Below, piece after piece: positions 12,501-23,128 of a stretch of 64,000 bases of DNA. Position 1 is the stretch's first letter; each line of letters opens with the position of its first letter. This DNA is from Anaspis maculata (taxonomy: Eukaryota; Arthropoda; Insecta; Coleoptera; Scraptiidae). The stretch lies in assembly GCA_949128115.1 (NCBI GenBank), contig OX421963.1, positions 56,043,306-56,107,305 of the forward strand. The letters run 5' to 3'. The notes under the pieces are model-generated. The model worked only from the letters and a program-made list of their open reading frames with translations, made no database searches and was not told where the DNA came from. The position numbers and the translations under genes are program-made.

Positions 12501-14787
12501 AACACCCTGTATACCTACAGGGTGATTCGAAAGTGTAGGACCAAAACAACATGCATATTATTTTTATTATGTAAAGAATTATCTAAGTCCAGAAAATTTG
12601 AAATAAAAAAAAAACCTTGATTTATTTTTGAAGTTACGAAAGGTCAATAGGTAGTCCTTCGAACCCTTCTAGTTTTGTTATTTCAAAAGAATTTATTGAT
12701 CAAGAGGCAGAATTATGATTTTCTATACATGGCGAGTCAGAGACCGGGGAAACAGAAAGCGGAAATTATTTTTCTTCAGAAGTGCCTCTGAATCATTCGG
12801 TTGGTTCCTCAACCGATGTGGAGCAGATCACACGATTTTGTACGAAGGAATTTCTTGTTGAACAGTCAGCTAAAATATTTTGAAATAACGAAAATAGAAG
12901 GGTTCGAAGCTTCAAGCTTCGCTTCATAGCTTCAAAAATGAAAGTCAAAGAATCTTTTCATTAATTTTTGTGGCTTCATGCAAGATTCTATATACTTTGG
13001 TCCGATATTTTTGAGTCAACCTGTGGGTACTAAACCATCAAGATTTTTCTCAACTTCCGGATTTTCCGGAACAGGCAGTTTGCAATTTTCACGTACCGTA
13101 TTGTCTTGAGAAATCTGGCCTGTAAAATCAAGGGCAAGCTTACATAAAATTTGAAGTTCCACGTCGTTGCATTGTACCCACAGTCAAAAGCATGGAAATT
13201 TGGACATCAAATAATTTTTTGTCATTCCAAAAAAGCGACAAGGTCAGCAACACCAATTATGATGACTCGATAGCAAAAAAGACTTGTCTGCTGGCTTCAT
13301 GATGAGTGCCTATACTACGTAAGGTCTCCTTCATGACTGTCACTTTTTGAGAATGGCATAAAATGATGTCCGAAATTCCGTGCTTCTAAGTGTACGCGGC
13401 GATCGCAAACTGCTTAATATCACCCACGCCACCCCATGCGATCTTTTGTCGTCCTACGGCATAGATCCCTCTGTGAAAGAATAGGGAATAGCCCCAGCCT
13501 GATAAAAATACATGCGGATGCCATATATCAGGGGAGGAAATAAGCACAGACAGGTTACAGCTAACAGTGATATTATTTAATGACAGGATGTTCAACTTTC
13601 GCACAAATGCGAAGGAATAGCTAAGAATAGAAAGGGTGAACGTCCAATGTTTGTATAAAGTTTGAATTCACCCAAGTTCGTATAAAAACAAACGATAATA
13701 TTAATTTATTGTAGATCCATGTTTCATCTACAATTCTTCAGTCGCCGTGGCCAAAATGCGTCTTCCAACGTGGGCAGAACCTTTCGCCGTTGGTCTAGGC
13801 TCGGTCTTAGTTGATATCCCATACGACATAGTCAGCGTCAACTTTTTGCACTGGACCTGGCACGACACCGACCCAAATATTGCAGACAGACACTACTGGG
13901 TACCTTGGAACTCCTACTACTTCCACTCAACTTTCGCAGCCAGTTTCACGTTCTGGTTCCATTTTACCCGTAGACACATCTGCAACAGCGAAGGAAAATG
14001 GATCGCCGACAAAAGGTTAGCTCAATACATCATTGTTCGACTTTAAAGTTGGAAACTATTTTCAGCATCGCCAAAGAACTTCTCTGTTCAATAATCGCAG
14101 GTTTCCTAGGCACGCCCGGAGGAATTCTAATGTTTTTGCCAAATTACCATCCCTTGCACGACATTTTCAAAATACACTCGGAAGTGACGTATTTCATACT
14201 CTTCGTTATTTTCCTCCTCTTGATTTGGTCGGGAGACCGCACGCCGAAGAACGACGAATTTGCTAGAACTGTACCTCATAAAGTTCACTGGTCCACTTGG
14301 ATCTTGGTCACGCACTTGGTTATCCACTACACCAGTTTTTGGATCATGCCTGTGTTCTTCAGTCCGGAAAACGAGATTGCCATGGGTTTGCACGAACCCA
14401 TCGGTCCTTGCGACCAATTCGTACCACTGCAGACGGCTTTTGGCATAGTAAGTGTACAACCAGCTTTTCCCAGTGATCAATTTAAAGCCAGTTTTGATTC
14501 TTCAGACGCTGCAGAAACGGAAGTACTTGTGCGCCACGGATTATGACGAAAAGTATTTTGACTGGAAATGCTTACCAGATGGCAAGCCACCATCCAATGG
14601 TTCCTACTGGTACACGGCTTGCGGAGTACCGTTCCCCAACAGAGCTGAAATAATAGCCATAATTTCACTGATTTGCGTTTTGGCTGCCACTGTTTATGGA
14701 AACCTCCATTTCCGCTCGGGCGGAGACGACGTGTTCACTAAAGACATTACCAGACCCGCCCAGAACAAAAAACTAAAGAAAAAATAA
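9599..14787 (+). CDS. Multi-pass membrane protein of unknown function, six exons, complete
   Basis: Exons 9599-9658, 10244-10358, 10411-10578, 13715-14015, 14066-14447 and 14506-14787 join with GT/AG borders and matching phases, giving 435 residues (1308 nt including TAA). The start is the first ATG, in MDNKDLYVIGAEFEELKFDG. The protein has about seven to nine hydrophobic segments, for example YLISQFAYIFGGIATLIHAF, VTYFILFVIFLLLIW and IIAIISLICVLAATVYG, and a lysine-rich C-terminus (NKKLKKK) that could act as an ER-retention-like tail. Trp- and His-rich motifs (WTWHDTDPNI, WVPWNSYYFHSTF) lie next to the helices. I recognise it as an uncharacterised insect-conserved family, probably the one catalogued as DUF7802, but cannot confirm the number. 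No function is proposed. The 3.1-kb third intron is full of repeats, and the 3' end converges on the SUMO gene. Confidence 0.85.
10905..11110 (+). mobile_element. tRNA-derived SINE (family B)
   Basis: GTGGTCAGCGCGCCCGACTG resembles a tRNA D-arm/A box, and GGGGTTCGATTCCCACC forms a perfect T-arm with a B box. About 130 bp of unrelated body and an A-rich end (AAATAAAATGAGAAAAAAA) follow. TATAGGTAA-like sequences on both sides may be a short target duplication. The anticodon arm is poor, so this is a SINE rather than a tRNA gene. Confidence 0.6.
11183..11351. mobile_element. MITE with TTA flanks (copy 1)
   Basis: The ends GGGTGGGTTCAGTCAGCTTA and ...AGCTGACTGAACGCACCT are inverted and bordered by TTA, a PIF/Harbinger-style duplication. 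The body (GCCGCAAGTTTTGATTTTAG) recurs at 32449-32612. Confidence 0.7.
12236..12510. mobile_element. Truncated arm of the palindromic element found whole at 48033-48616
   Basis: It matches the right half of 48033-48616 (GGGCTGTATCTTCGTCATTA, then TGTTATCATCGCTGAAACAC, ending ACCCTG). The matching left arm is missing or strongly diverged. Confidence 0.55.
12518..13023. mobile_element. TIR element, about 506 bp
   Basis: It starts CAGGGTGATTCGAAAGTGTA (after TA) and ends ...TTTGGTCCGATATTTTTGAG plus TCAACCTG. Inner arms with AGAAGGGTTCGAA are inverted. Its centre resembles 15975-16320 in the SUMO intron (AATCATTCGGTTGATCCCTC). It abuts the fragment ending at 12510. Confidence 0.55.
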
Positions 14788-14819
14788 ACGCATTTTGGAA
14801 TTTATGAAAAATGTCGAAA

Positions 14820-14825
14820 TTTATT
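14820..14825 (-). terminator. Candidate polyadenylation signal of the SUMO gene
   Basis: TTTATT on the plus strand reads AATAAA on the minus strand, 292 nt beyond the SUMO stop. It lies among the plus-strand signals of the convergent gene, so the two 3' UTRs may overlap. Confidence 0.35.
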
Positions 14826-14875
14826 ACGTTTTCATTTTACATCAAGGAACTGAACAAAAAAAACTATTTTGAACA

Positions 14876-14881
14876 AATAAA
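14876..14881 (+). terminator. Polyadenylation signal of the multi-pass membrane protein gene
   Basis: This AATAAA lies about 90 nt past the TAA stop. Another AATAAA at 14783-14788 overlaps the stop codon itself and is a less likely choice. Confidence 0.45.
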
Positions 14882-15116
14882 TAATAATTGTACAGTAATT
14901 TGCAGAGATTACGATGAAACGAAAACAGAGATACATGTGTGCAAAATGTGGTTAAGTAGAATTATGTTAAATTTTACCTTAAAAATTATATTATAACTAG
15001 CTTAAATCTATCCATAAAACTACCATTTTTTTTTTGTTACCACTGAACATTGATGTTTGGTTGTGTGACCTCAATGCTGGCAGTAGGTATAGGTAAGCTG
15101 AGTTATACAATAATTT

Positions 15117-18100
15117 TTAACAGTTACTTCCTCCCGTTTGCTGCTGGTACACCTCGATGGTATCACCTTCTTCCATGCCCAATGATGTTGGGGTGTCGGT
15201 TTCGTTTATGGGAGTGCCGTCGAATCGGAATCTAACCACTTGCATGCTCAAACCCTGTTGAAGAAGAATAGATTTGTTATCAATTTGTCAACTACTCGTC
15301 ACTGGCATCTGTCTATGGCATAACAATGAGCGTGTAATCATAGCTATGAAACATGAATGTTTGTAGTTCGACCCCTAAGCCAGTGTCTTAATTTATCCAG
15401 ATGAGTAATAGCCTCGGTAAAGATAAAGATAGAAATTCGCCAATGTATGTTTCAGATGTCCCCCTTGGTATAAAAATTGACCTGTCCGAGCTTTTTTTTT
15501 TAAGTAAGATGAAATGCCCGAAAACCTCTGTTCTGTTTTCGTCGGGCCACCCTGTATATTGTTAAGTGTACGGCTGGACACCCACTGTATTGTATATACA
15601 CAAGTCCTGAACAATTAACAAACTTTTAACTTCACATTTTTATTTGTGGTCGCAGCCACCTTGAGTAATGATAATTTAATTATATTCAATCCCCTATAAA
15701 ACCGCCATTTTTCATCATAGAGAATTTTTAAGACCACTACTGTGCCAATAAAAAAAATTTCTCTATCCGAATATCAAAAAATATACGGGGTGTGCCATTT
15801 CAAAATCAAAATATGTCACTTACGGTTACTTCCGGAATGAGTGTTGCTTTATGATCAACGCAAAAGATAGCAAGTGCTCTCTCAAATACCCCATACAAAT
15901 TCATTATGTATGCCATAGGAAAAAAGTTATGGGCTGGTACGGTTTTCGAAAAACACGTTATTTGATTCGTTTTCTATACAGGTGAGTCAGAAACTTTGGA
16001 GATTATTTTTCTTCAAAAATGTCTCTAAATCATTCGGTTGATCCCTCAACTTACTGATGTAAAGCGAATATCACACGGTTTAGTAGTGAGGAGTTTCTTT
16101 CAGGCGACTTTTTTGAGAAATTGAATATTGTTACTATAAGAACCATGCATAGCAAACGGAAATCTGGTACACACTCACACAGTGGTTGATTTTTTTTTCA
16201 ATTTTGATCTTCAAGCAACAGTCAACTTGAATCTTTGGAAATAACGAAAATAGAGGGGTTCGAATCAAAGGACCAGCCTCTGACCCCTCATAGCTTCAAA
16301 AATAGAAGTCGAAAAAAAATTTGAATACTTTTTGTGGACTTCATCATACAGGGTGTCACACCTTTTTTTGTCAATATTTTAAGAGAGAGTGGAGCATCAA
16401 AAAATTAGTGGACTTTCTCGATTAAATCAAAATCGGAAACGCATTACAACGGAGATAGAGGCTTCCAAAGTTGGGCCTTGAAATTTTTTATTTTTTTTTG
16501 GTTAAAACTCCAAATTTAATCACTGGGTTTTGGCCAAATTTGGTACACAAAGTAAGTTGATGCATACCTATAATCTGGTCATATTGACTTTGACCATATT
16601 TGTAAAATTTGAAATTTCCTATTTTTTTTATTAAAATTGTTAATTTTTTTGGTAATTGTTGACGACCACTACTTCTCGACTTCAGCCACCAACTTTTCAC
16701 GGTAGGTAGACACCACCACAACATCACGTTCGTCGATCGTAGTTTCCTGGGGAAACCACTATTTCCACTGTAAAATGCCCCTTCTTTCCATTACTTGTCC
16801 TACGACGTAAGTACATGCAAGAAGGAAGCGTCCTATATAGCTGTTTAAGTGGTTGCCTAACTCTTAGAAAATGCTAGTCGAGAAGTAGTCGTCGTCAACA
16901 ATTACCATTTTTTATATTTTTTTTGCGAAAGTACTAATTTTTTGATGTTTTATCACCTCCTGAAATATTGACTATGAAGTGTAACATCCTGCAGATTCCA
17001 TATATCGTGTATGGTTTTGATCAGACACTTTTGAATTACCTGTAGAGTAGATGCTGCGAGATTAAAAATTAGCTCTCAAATTTCAATTCCCCAGAATTTA
17101 TTTGGTCCTAAATTTTTTCAATTAAGGGGAAACTCCAGGGGGGGGAGGTGTAAAGTCAAAATAAATGAAATTTTCCATTTCTTTTCCAACCATACATGTA
17201 GAAAAAATTGGTCTCGAGTGATATTCATATAGCTTTGGATTCAGGAGAAAAACGACATACTTGATAGATTTTTTTTTGTTAATTCTATTTTATGCTGATC
17301 AGATGGATGGGGCAATTTTCAGCAGAGGGAGGGGAAATCCAGCTGGAACACCTGTACCGACTCCAACACTTTATACCTATGGCAAGGTTTTAGAAATAGA
17401 AACATCCGGTATGACCTTCAAATGACCTACCAATTTTACAATACTAGTTTATGGTCAAGGTTAGTCATCTTCTATGGGTCCAACTACCAAGGGCTGAATG
17501 GCTGAATTTTTTGACAGCAAGGTCAACTCCAAATGGAAAGTTGATAGGATGAATCATGAATACCATGACAGAAGACAAAATTTATATGTTAAAAGTTTTG
17601 GACTATAGCACGCAATTTTGTAATATTGCAAAACATTTGGTAACCTGAAACTTGAGATGTCTAAAATAACAAAATTGAATGACTAACCACCAACCTTGAG
17701 CCTGAATCATGTGACACAATTCCTTGATAAGGTAAGAGGTAACCTTGAGCATAATTTTTTCATTTTTTGTTGCAAATTACATTTTATTTGTTTTTGAGAC
17801 TGTTCAACATGCTTGTTTTTCCTCTTCATTTTTCAAGTTAGTAGCAGCTGTTTTTTTTTTTATCAAACAATCAACCCAGCTTACTGTGAAGGGGTGGTTT
17901 ATGTACAATAATGTAGTTGTTACTTTTTTGGTTTATTGTAACTTAATTATAACTTCAACTCTAGTTTTGAATTCTGTAGTGACTAAGTGTGTGTCAAGCA
18001 CATCAGATGAAATCAGCAACATTAGTGTAGGAAGCTGAAATAAGGGCATATCTTCTTTTACAGCTAAAATAAAAATTAGGCTAAAGCTAAATTTGAGACT

Positions 18101-18853
18101 TGCATGAATCTTCCCATAAGCTTGCGCTACCTACAACCGTAGAAGCTTGATTATCCAGGACTCACTTAATCTGAAGATTCATAATATCAGGAACAAGTGT
18201 CTTCCAATTTCACCATTTCCTCTTAGGTCTCTCCGTTTTACCTGTAGTGTTCCAATAAACATTCCCACAAATATGTGCACCGATAAACAAGCTTCTAGTA
18301 TATTTCACCTTGAAGTCAAACCAAAAGCAAAAGTGTATTATTGTGCATAAATCAAGCTTTTCTCTATAAAACCATTGGATGATCCTCAAAATTGAATGTG
18401 AAATGATGGGAACTCGGTTTCTAACCTCCCATATTTAACATCATTGCTAAAACGTTGGTAACTTCCGAAAATGCTCGAGGAGAGTCCTTCTACTCAAAGA
18501 GTGACTTCCCTTGATGGTGAAGGGGTTATGATCAACGGGCGGTCATGGCATTTTGGACATTCCAACTCAATGAAACATGAACTTCAACAATAGAACATCC
18601 TAGGTGTTGTAAATTATGTACTTACCGCTCGTTCGCAGTAAGCCCCCATGAGCTTCCTAAGTGGGGTGTGTTTCTTGATCTTGAACTGGACCACGGCATT
18701 GTCTTGACCGAGTACTTTCAAGTTGATATGTTCGGATTCGTTTCCCTGCAAGGTCCAAACAGGCAAAGATCAGCACAAATACAACAAAATCGGCGGCGCT
18801 TTGTGGGTTAGGTAGGTGGGAAAGATCATGTTTACCTTCTTTTCATCGCCCAT
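15117..18853 (-). CDS. smt3: SUMO, small ubiquitin-related modifier, three exons, complete
   Basis: Minus-strand exons 18853-18836 (MGDEKK), 18745-18626 and 15254-15117 join in phase 0 with GT/AG borders, giving 91 residues. The sequence has the ubiquitin fold of [24 protein letters not shown], then [17 protein letters not shown], then [16 protein letters not shown], and the maturation site QQTGG followed by SNC. SUMO proteases cut after the double glycine to expose the C-terminus for E1/E2 transfer to target lysines, mainly on nuclear proteins. The length and the single gene resemble Drosophila smt3 (90 residues) and vertebrate SUMO-2/3. The N-terminus lacks an evident ψKxE site, so poly-chain formation through that region is not obvious. 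Exon 1 codes for only six residues, and intron 2 (3.4 kb) is filled with inverted-repeat elements. The stop is about 330 bp from the convergent neighbour. Confidence 0.96.
15640..16340. repeat. Related element arms in SUMO intron 2
   Basis: 15640-15960 is a single arm of the foldback at 617-1945, reading from GTCGCAGCCACCTTGAGTAA to CGGTTTTCGAAAAACACG. 15975-16320 matches the centre of the element at 12518-13023. Neither half has a recognisable partner here, so both are eroded fragments. Confidence 0.55.
16349..16991. mobile_element. TIR element with an inner hairpin element
   Basis: The ends CAGGGTGTCACACCTTTTTT and ...TATGAAGTGTAACATCCTG are inverted, and both arms share CATCAAAAAATTAGT. 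A second palindrome at 16651-16906 has arms GGTAATTGTTGACGACCACT and its complement. The rest of the intron (16992-18625) shows nothing I can name. Confidence 0.55.
17000..18620. other. SUMO intron 2, distal part: nothing recognised
   Basis: AT-rich DNA with G-runs near 17140 and 17325. Short plus-strand frames of 67-97 residues have no recognisable domain. Confidence 0.4.
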
Positions 18854-19956
18854 ATTGTCGGAATTTAAAGTTGTCTTCTGGAATCACTCGAAAACGGGGC
18901 TGCAAAGGAGCTTCGACGGCTTTTTGTCGAACAGTAAAACACCAAGAGCGGTTTTCACAACGCACGCAGCTTGCCGCTAACAAAATAATGGCCGGCTTGC
19001 AACTGCAAAGTAGCGGTAAGTGAACACAGGAAGTGGCAACTCGGCTAGTCAAAGTCCGCTTGGCTTGTCAGTCGAATTCGAAGCCGCTGCGCCCGGCAAA
19101 TTTGGAAATGGAACACGAACTGCGATTTCGGTTTCAAAATACACTTCACACTTCACAGGCGAAATTTTGAGTGAACAGGTGGAACTTTGAAAAGCGTCGT
19201 TATTGGCGACTGTCTGGGTGAAATAAGCTGGTACTTGACCGATTCAAATGTGCCGCCATTTTTTGCCGGAAATGACTCATGGCTTCCACCCGGCCCCGGC
19301 GTGACGTTTACCATAATCGCTAGTTGTAAAAAAAATGTAAGCATTATTCAAATTAAAAAGCACATTTTATCGTGTGAGAATGGATAATCAAACAGTATGA
19401 TTGTATTAATCCAATTTAGGAGAGCCCTAGGGGAAACCGGTAATAGCGGGAAACGAAACACCCTGCGATGAATGGCCGCTTTGGTTTGGTCAATAACGCT
19501 GATTGGTGATTCCGGTTATAATGACTGTTTTTAAAATATCTAATATAAATTTGGGAAACGTGGTTTCAGTAAATGTAACTGTTGAAATGAATGTAACTGG
19601 ATGGTCAAAGCGTTCAAAATTGTATTGAGAATAATAATTTGAAAATATATCTACAGGTGTCGCAAAACTTCGATGTTAGAAATGTGGTACAGGATGTTTT
19701 ACAAAAACTGACGCGCATTTTCGAGTTCGTCTCCACAGCGGACGGCAAGCAGTGCCCCAGCCCCAGTCACGATTTTGGATACGGTACGGATAACGGCCAC
19801 ACGCAAATCCAAACAAAAAATTTGGCGAACCTCTTTCAGAACGGTGTGTAATCCAGAATTGAAAAAAAAAGAAGAAACAGAGGCGTTAAAAGAACAGTTC
19901 AAGTCTCTGGATGTTGTTGTATTGTTGGTTGCATACATCACTTCAGTGGGAAATTA

Positions 19957-20089
19957 GAGCAGGGCCGCGATTCTGTACTCTCCTACCGACACTTGTCGGT
20001 GTCGGTAGCTAGGCAGGAGCGAATTTGATTGGATCTCACCCTAGCTACCGATCCGATAGTTGTCGGTAGGCAAGTACAGAATCGCGCTC
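19957..20089. mobile_element. Short MITE-like hairpin element
   Basis: CGCGATTCTGTACTCTCCTA on the left faces AAGTACAGAATCGCGCTCC on the right, with inner inverted CTACCGACA and TCGGTAG motifs. About 130 bp, no ORF. Confidence 0.6.
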
Positions 20090-20231
20090 CAGGTAGGTAC
20101 ACGACGCCACGCCACCAGTGACTCATGAGTCATGACTTACCAACAAAACAATGTTGCGCAATGTTGCACAATGTTGCGTGTGGACCTGAGATGGGCACCA
20201 AAAAAAGAGTAGTACGACGGCGACGTAAGTA

Positions 20232-20360
20232 GGTACCGTTGCGGACTTTTTAAAGTGGACGACAGTTGACAGATTTCTCGGGATTCTGGCCTGAACGTCG
20301 CATGACAGCAAGCCAACTGGTTGACACTGTCGTCCACTTTATTTTGGCCGCAATCGTACC
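20232..20360. mobile_element. Short MITE-like hairpin element
   Basis: GGTACCGTTGCGGACTTTTT and AAAGTGGACGACAGT on the left are complementary to ACTGTCGTCCACTTTATTTT and GGCCGCAATCGTACC on the right. About 129 bp. Confidence 0.6.
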
Positions 20361-21557
20361 TAAAACAATTCAACTGCGATTCACTGCTATAAGTGTGATC
20401 GTGATTTCCCCCTCGGTGGCGACTAATAATCATGGAGTAGAAATGCAACAGAGTTGGTTTCGTGGTTGTAAAAAGTGTTTAAAATATAGCCATTATATGT
20501 AGGTACTACTGTACCCACGATTTTATTGCTGAAATAGATTTTCTGAGCCTTTTAACCTTCCCGTAAATCCACTTCAATAATCGTCCTAACACAAAATCAA
20601 TAATTTTGTAAAAAATAATCAGCGCCTGCGGTGACAGTTCCGTGTGTAAAAAAAATTCTCAATTTTTCTTTGATAATGAAAACTGCGTTGGATGGACTTT
20701 TTTGTTCCGGGGGAGTCAAAACTGCCAAAAAGTCGCTTAGTCGTGTTAAATGGGTAAGGGCGAGGAAGGAAGGTTAAACTTTTGAGCTTATACAAAGAGA
20801 TAGAAAATCTCAACGCCAATAATCGACCTTGAAACTCGGAATAACAAACATTTTAGAGAGTTTCGGGATGTATTGGGTATTGCCCTTGCTACCCGAATCC
20901 TCACTTTTGAACTGGTCGATGTCATTTGGCCGATTTCATGGAATAAACTTTGTTTTTGATGTAATCATGAGAAAAAATCTAACGGGGTCAAATCTGGGGA
21001 CCGAGCCGGCCATTAAATGAAGTTTCGCTGGCCGATCCGTCTAAAAGTGAAAGAAGTGTGAAACTGTTTTCACTGACGGAACAATAAGTGACTTTTCAAA
21101 TGAAAAGTACATAGGTACTAGAAGGAGGTAGTTTTCTTCAGAAATGGAAGCCGTATAGACATAGTGTTTCGCTATATGTATTGTTTTAGCATTTCATGAG
21201 TACAGCATACGAGACATGAAATTTTCTGTAAATAACTACCATGCAAGAGTTGTATGGATTTTCGACAACATATATACGTACCTACCTCCTGCAGCCGGGA
21301 GACATAAAATGATCGCCAAACTCTGCTGGTTCTTACGCCTTAGAGGCAGTTTTACAAAAAAATTGAAAGAAAGGAAAAAAAGAACCACCTTGAAGGACAT
21401 ATATTGCAACACTCTCTAAACACGTTTTCTGCTAATCAACTGAAGCACCAAGTCAAAACAACAACAAAAATCGGCAGTTATATATGGTGCAGATTTCCTC
21501 ACCAATAACGTGGTGTAAGTATTCCAGACGTTTTTCAAACACTTATATTCAAATATA

Positions 21558-22821
21558 CTGGTCACAATTTGAAGTGGGTCACCCAAAAAATTGTTCGGTT
21601 TTTATCTCTGTCAATCACTTGAAAATCGTCAGATTTTAAAATAACTTCCACCAATTTCAAGACAAATATTCCTTTCACCATCTGCAAATGCTTGTTAGCT
21701 TGTGACAGCAATGTGCTTAATACAGGGTGATAAAGGATACCTTGCAATTTTGTACTTATTTGAAATGGTGCAGGAACTTTTGTGGCCACTCTATAATTTT
21801 GAGATTTGCTGTATGCGGTAGTCAATAGTATGGGATTCAACGGTATGGGGAACACATATTTTCTTAGTTTGATGCTCTACGTTGCTTAGTTACGAAAATA
21901 TGTTTTTTTTTCTTATTCAGTTACTTTATCTCGTTAATTTATACGAACTTTTTTTTTTATATTCAAATTATGAGCAATGAAAATGAACGGGGCAAAATAT
22001 TTCAATAGAAAGTTGGACCTGGTCTGGACCGTACTACTTTTTGGTAGGATCTAAACATACCTTTGAACATGTTATTGATAGTTGCCACAGGGATTTCTCG
22101 CCACTTCGCGGTTATAGCATCCAATAAGTCTTGTCTTGTAGTGAGTTGAACTGGTAGTGCTGACAGTCTTCTATGGAGAGCATTTCATTTGAGCTCAATT
22201 GGATTGATATCGGGCAATAAGTTCAGCTATATCATTGAGTTGATTTAATTATTCACGGAATATTCAATCCTAATATTGCCATGTTACATTCATTATTATT
22301 GTCATTGCTACAATTTTCAAAGTCATTTTCGCTAAACTCAGAGAAAAACTGTTTTTAGCAACATTAATAACTGTCAAATTATTCGACTCAACTTGAATAC
22401 CTACTTGATTCAATATTTGAAGTCACCTGTGAAAATTAGAAGCAGTGCAGCGCAAAAAATCACCTCACGATAAAAAAATCGTATTTCTGTAACTATGCAA
22501 CCTGGAGCATCAAGCTAAGAAACAATGAGTTCCTCATACTATTGGGCTATTGGTTACCAAATACAGCAAAATCCAAAATTACAGGGTGGCCACGAAAGTT
22601 CCTGTACTATTGCAAAAAAGTACAAAATTACAAGGCATTCTTTATCACCTTATATTAAACATATCGCTGTCACGAGCCAGCAATCACTTGCAGATGGTAA
22701 AAGTAGAAGGATTTATCTTGAAGTTGGTGTGAGTTATTCCAAAATCCGATGATTTTCAAGAGATTGGCAGAGATTAAAAACCGAACAATTTTTTGGGTGA
22801 CCCACTTCAAATTGTGACCAG
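21558..22821. mobile_element. Tc1/mariner-derived element with roughly 330-bp TIRs
   Basis: The ends CTGGTCACAATTTGAAGTGG and ...CCACTTCAAATTGTGACCAG are perfect inverted repeats with TA outside. Complementarity continues through GGATACCTTGCAATTTTGTA and the ATGGTAAA-like parts, past 300 bp. The centre holds a decayed transposase tail on the minus strand (22022-22217), making this one of the few elements here with a visible autonomous ancestor. Confidence 0.8.
22022..22217 (-). pseudogene. Tc1-like transposase C-terminal relic with the catalytic-Glu motif
   Basis: On the minus strand, from 22217 downwards, the translation runs LPDINPIELK, stop, NALHRRLSALPVQL, then LLDAITAKWREIPVATINNM, then FKGMFRS. 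This is the end of a DD34E transposase: NPIE carries the third catalytic residue, and the W..IP...IN block is the conserved tail. A stop interrupts the frame 11 codons in, and the two Asp residues are missing. It sits inside the long-inverted-repeat element 21558-22821, so that element is plausibly a deletion derivative of a Tc1/mariner transposon. Confidence 0.7.
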
Positions 22822-23128
22822 TATAGATAGGTAGGTATCTCAAAAACGAGGCCCTTAATCAAAGTTTTGCAATAAAACTTTTTCTCTGAATCAAAATTGA
22901 TCATAAAAAAATCACACCAATTTTTTCAAATATCCACTGCCGGCAGAGATTAGGAGGAAAAGGAGTGATAGTCCGGTGGACTAGGGTTATAACTATGCAT
23001 TTCATGACTACGGAACCATTTTTTGCAGGCATGTTCAGAAAGCCTTCATCTATCATTTGAGAAGTGCTGCCAAGCAATTTTTCAATGGGGGGGGGGGGCA
23101 GGGGGGGCCTTTTTTGACAACCTAAATC

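Noticed and set aside
13386..13604. 72-residue minus-strand ORF with protein-like composition
   Set aside because: It lies in an intron of the membrane protein gene, has no recognisable family, and no splice partners were found.
19639..19851. Mediator MED30-like segment (VVQDVLQKLTRIFEF)
   Set aside because: The resemblance is limited to one short helix, and the expected C-terminal blocks are absent, so I did not name it.
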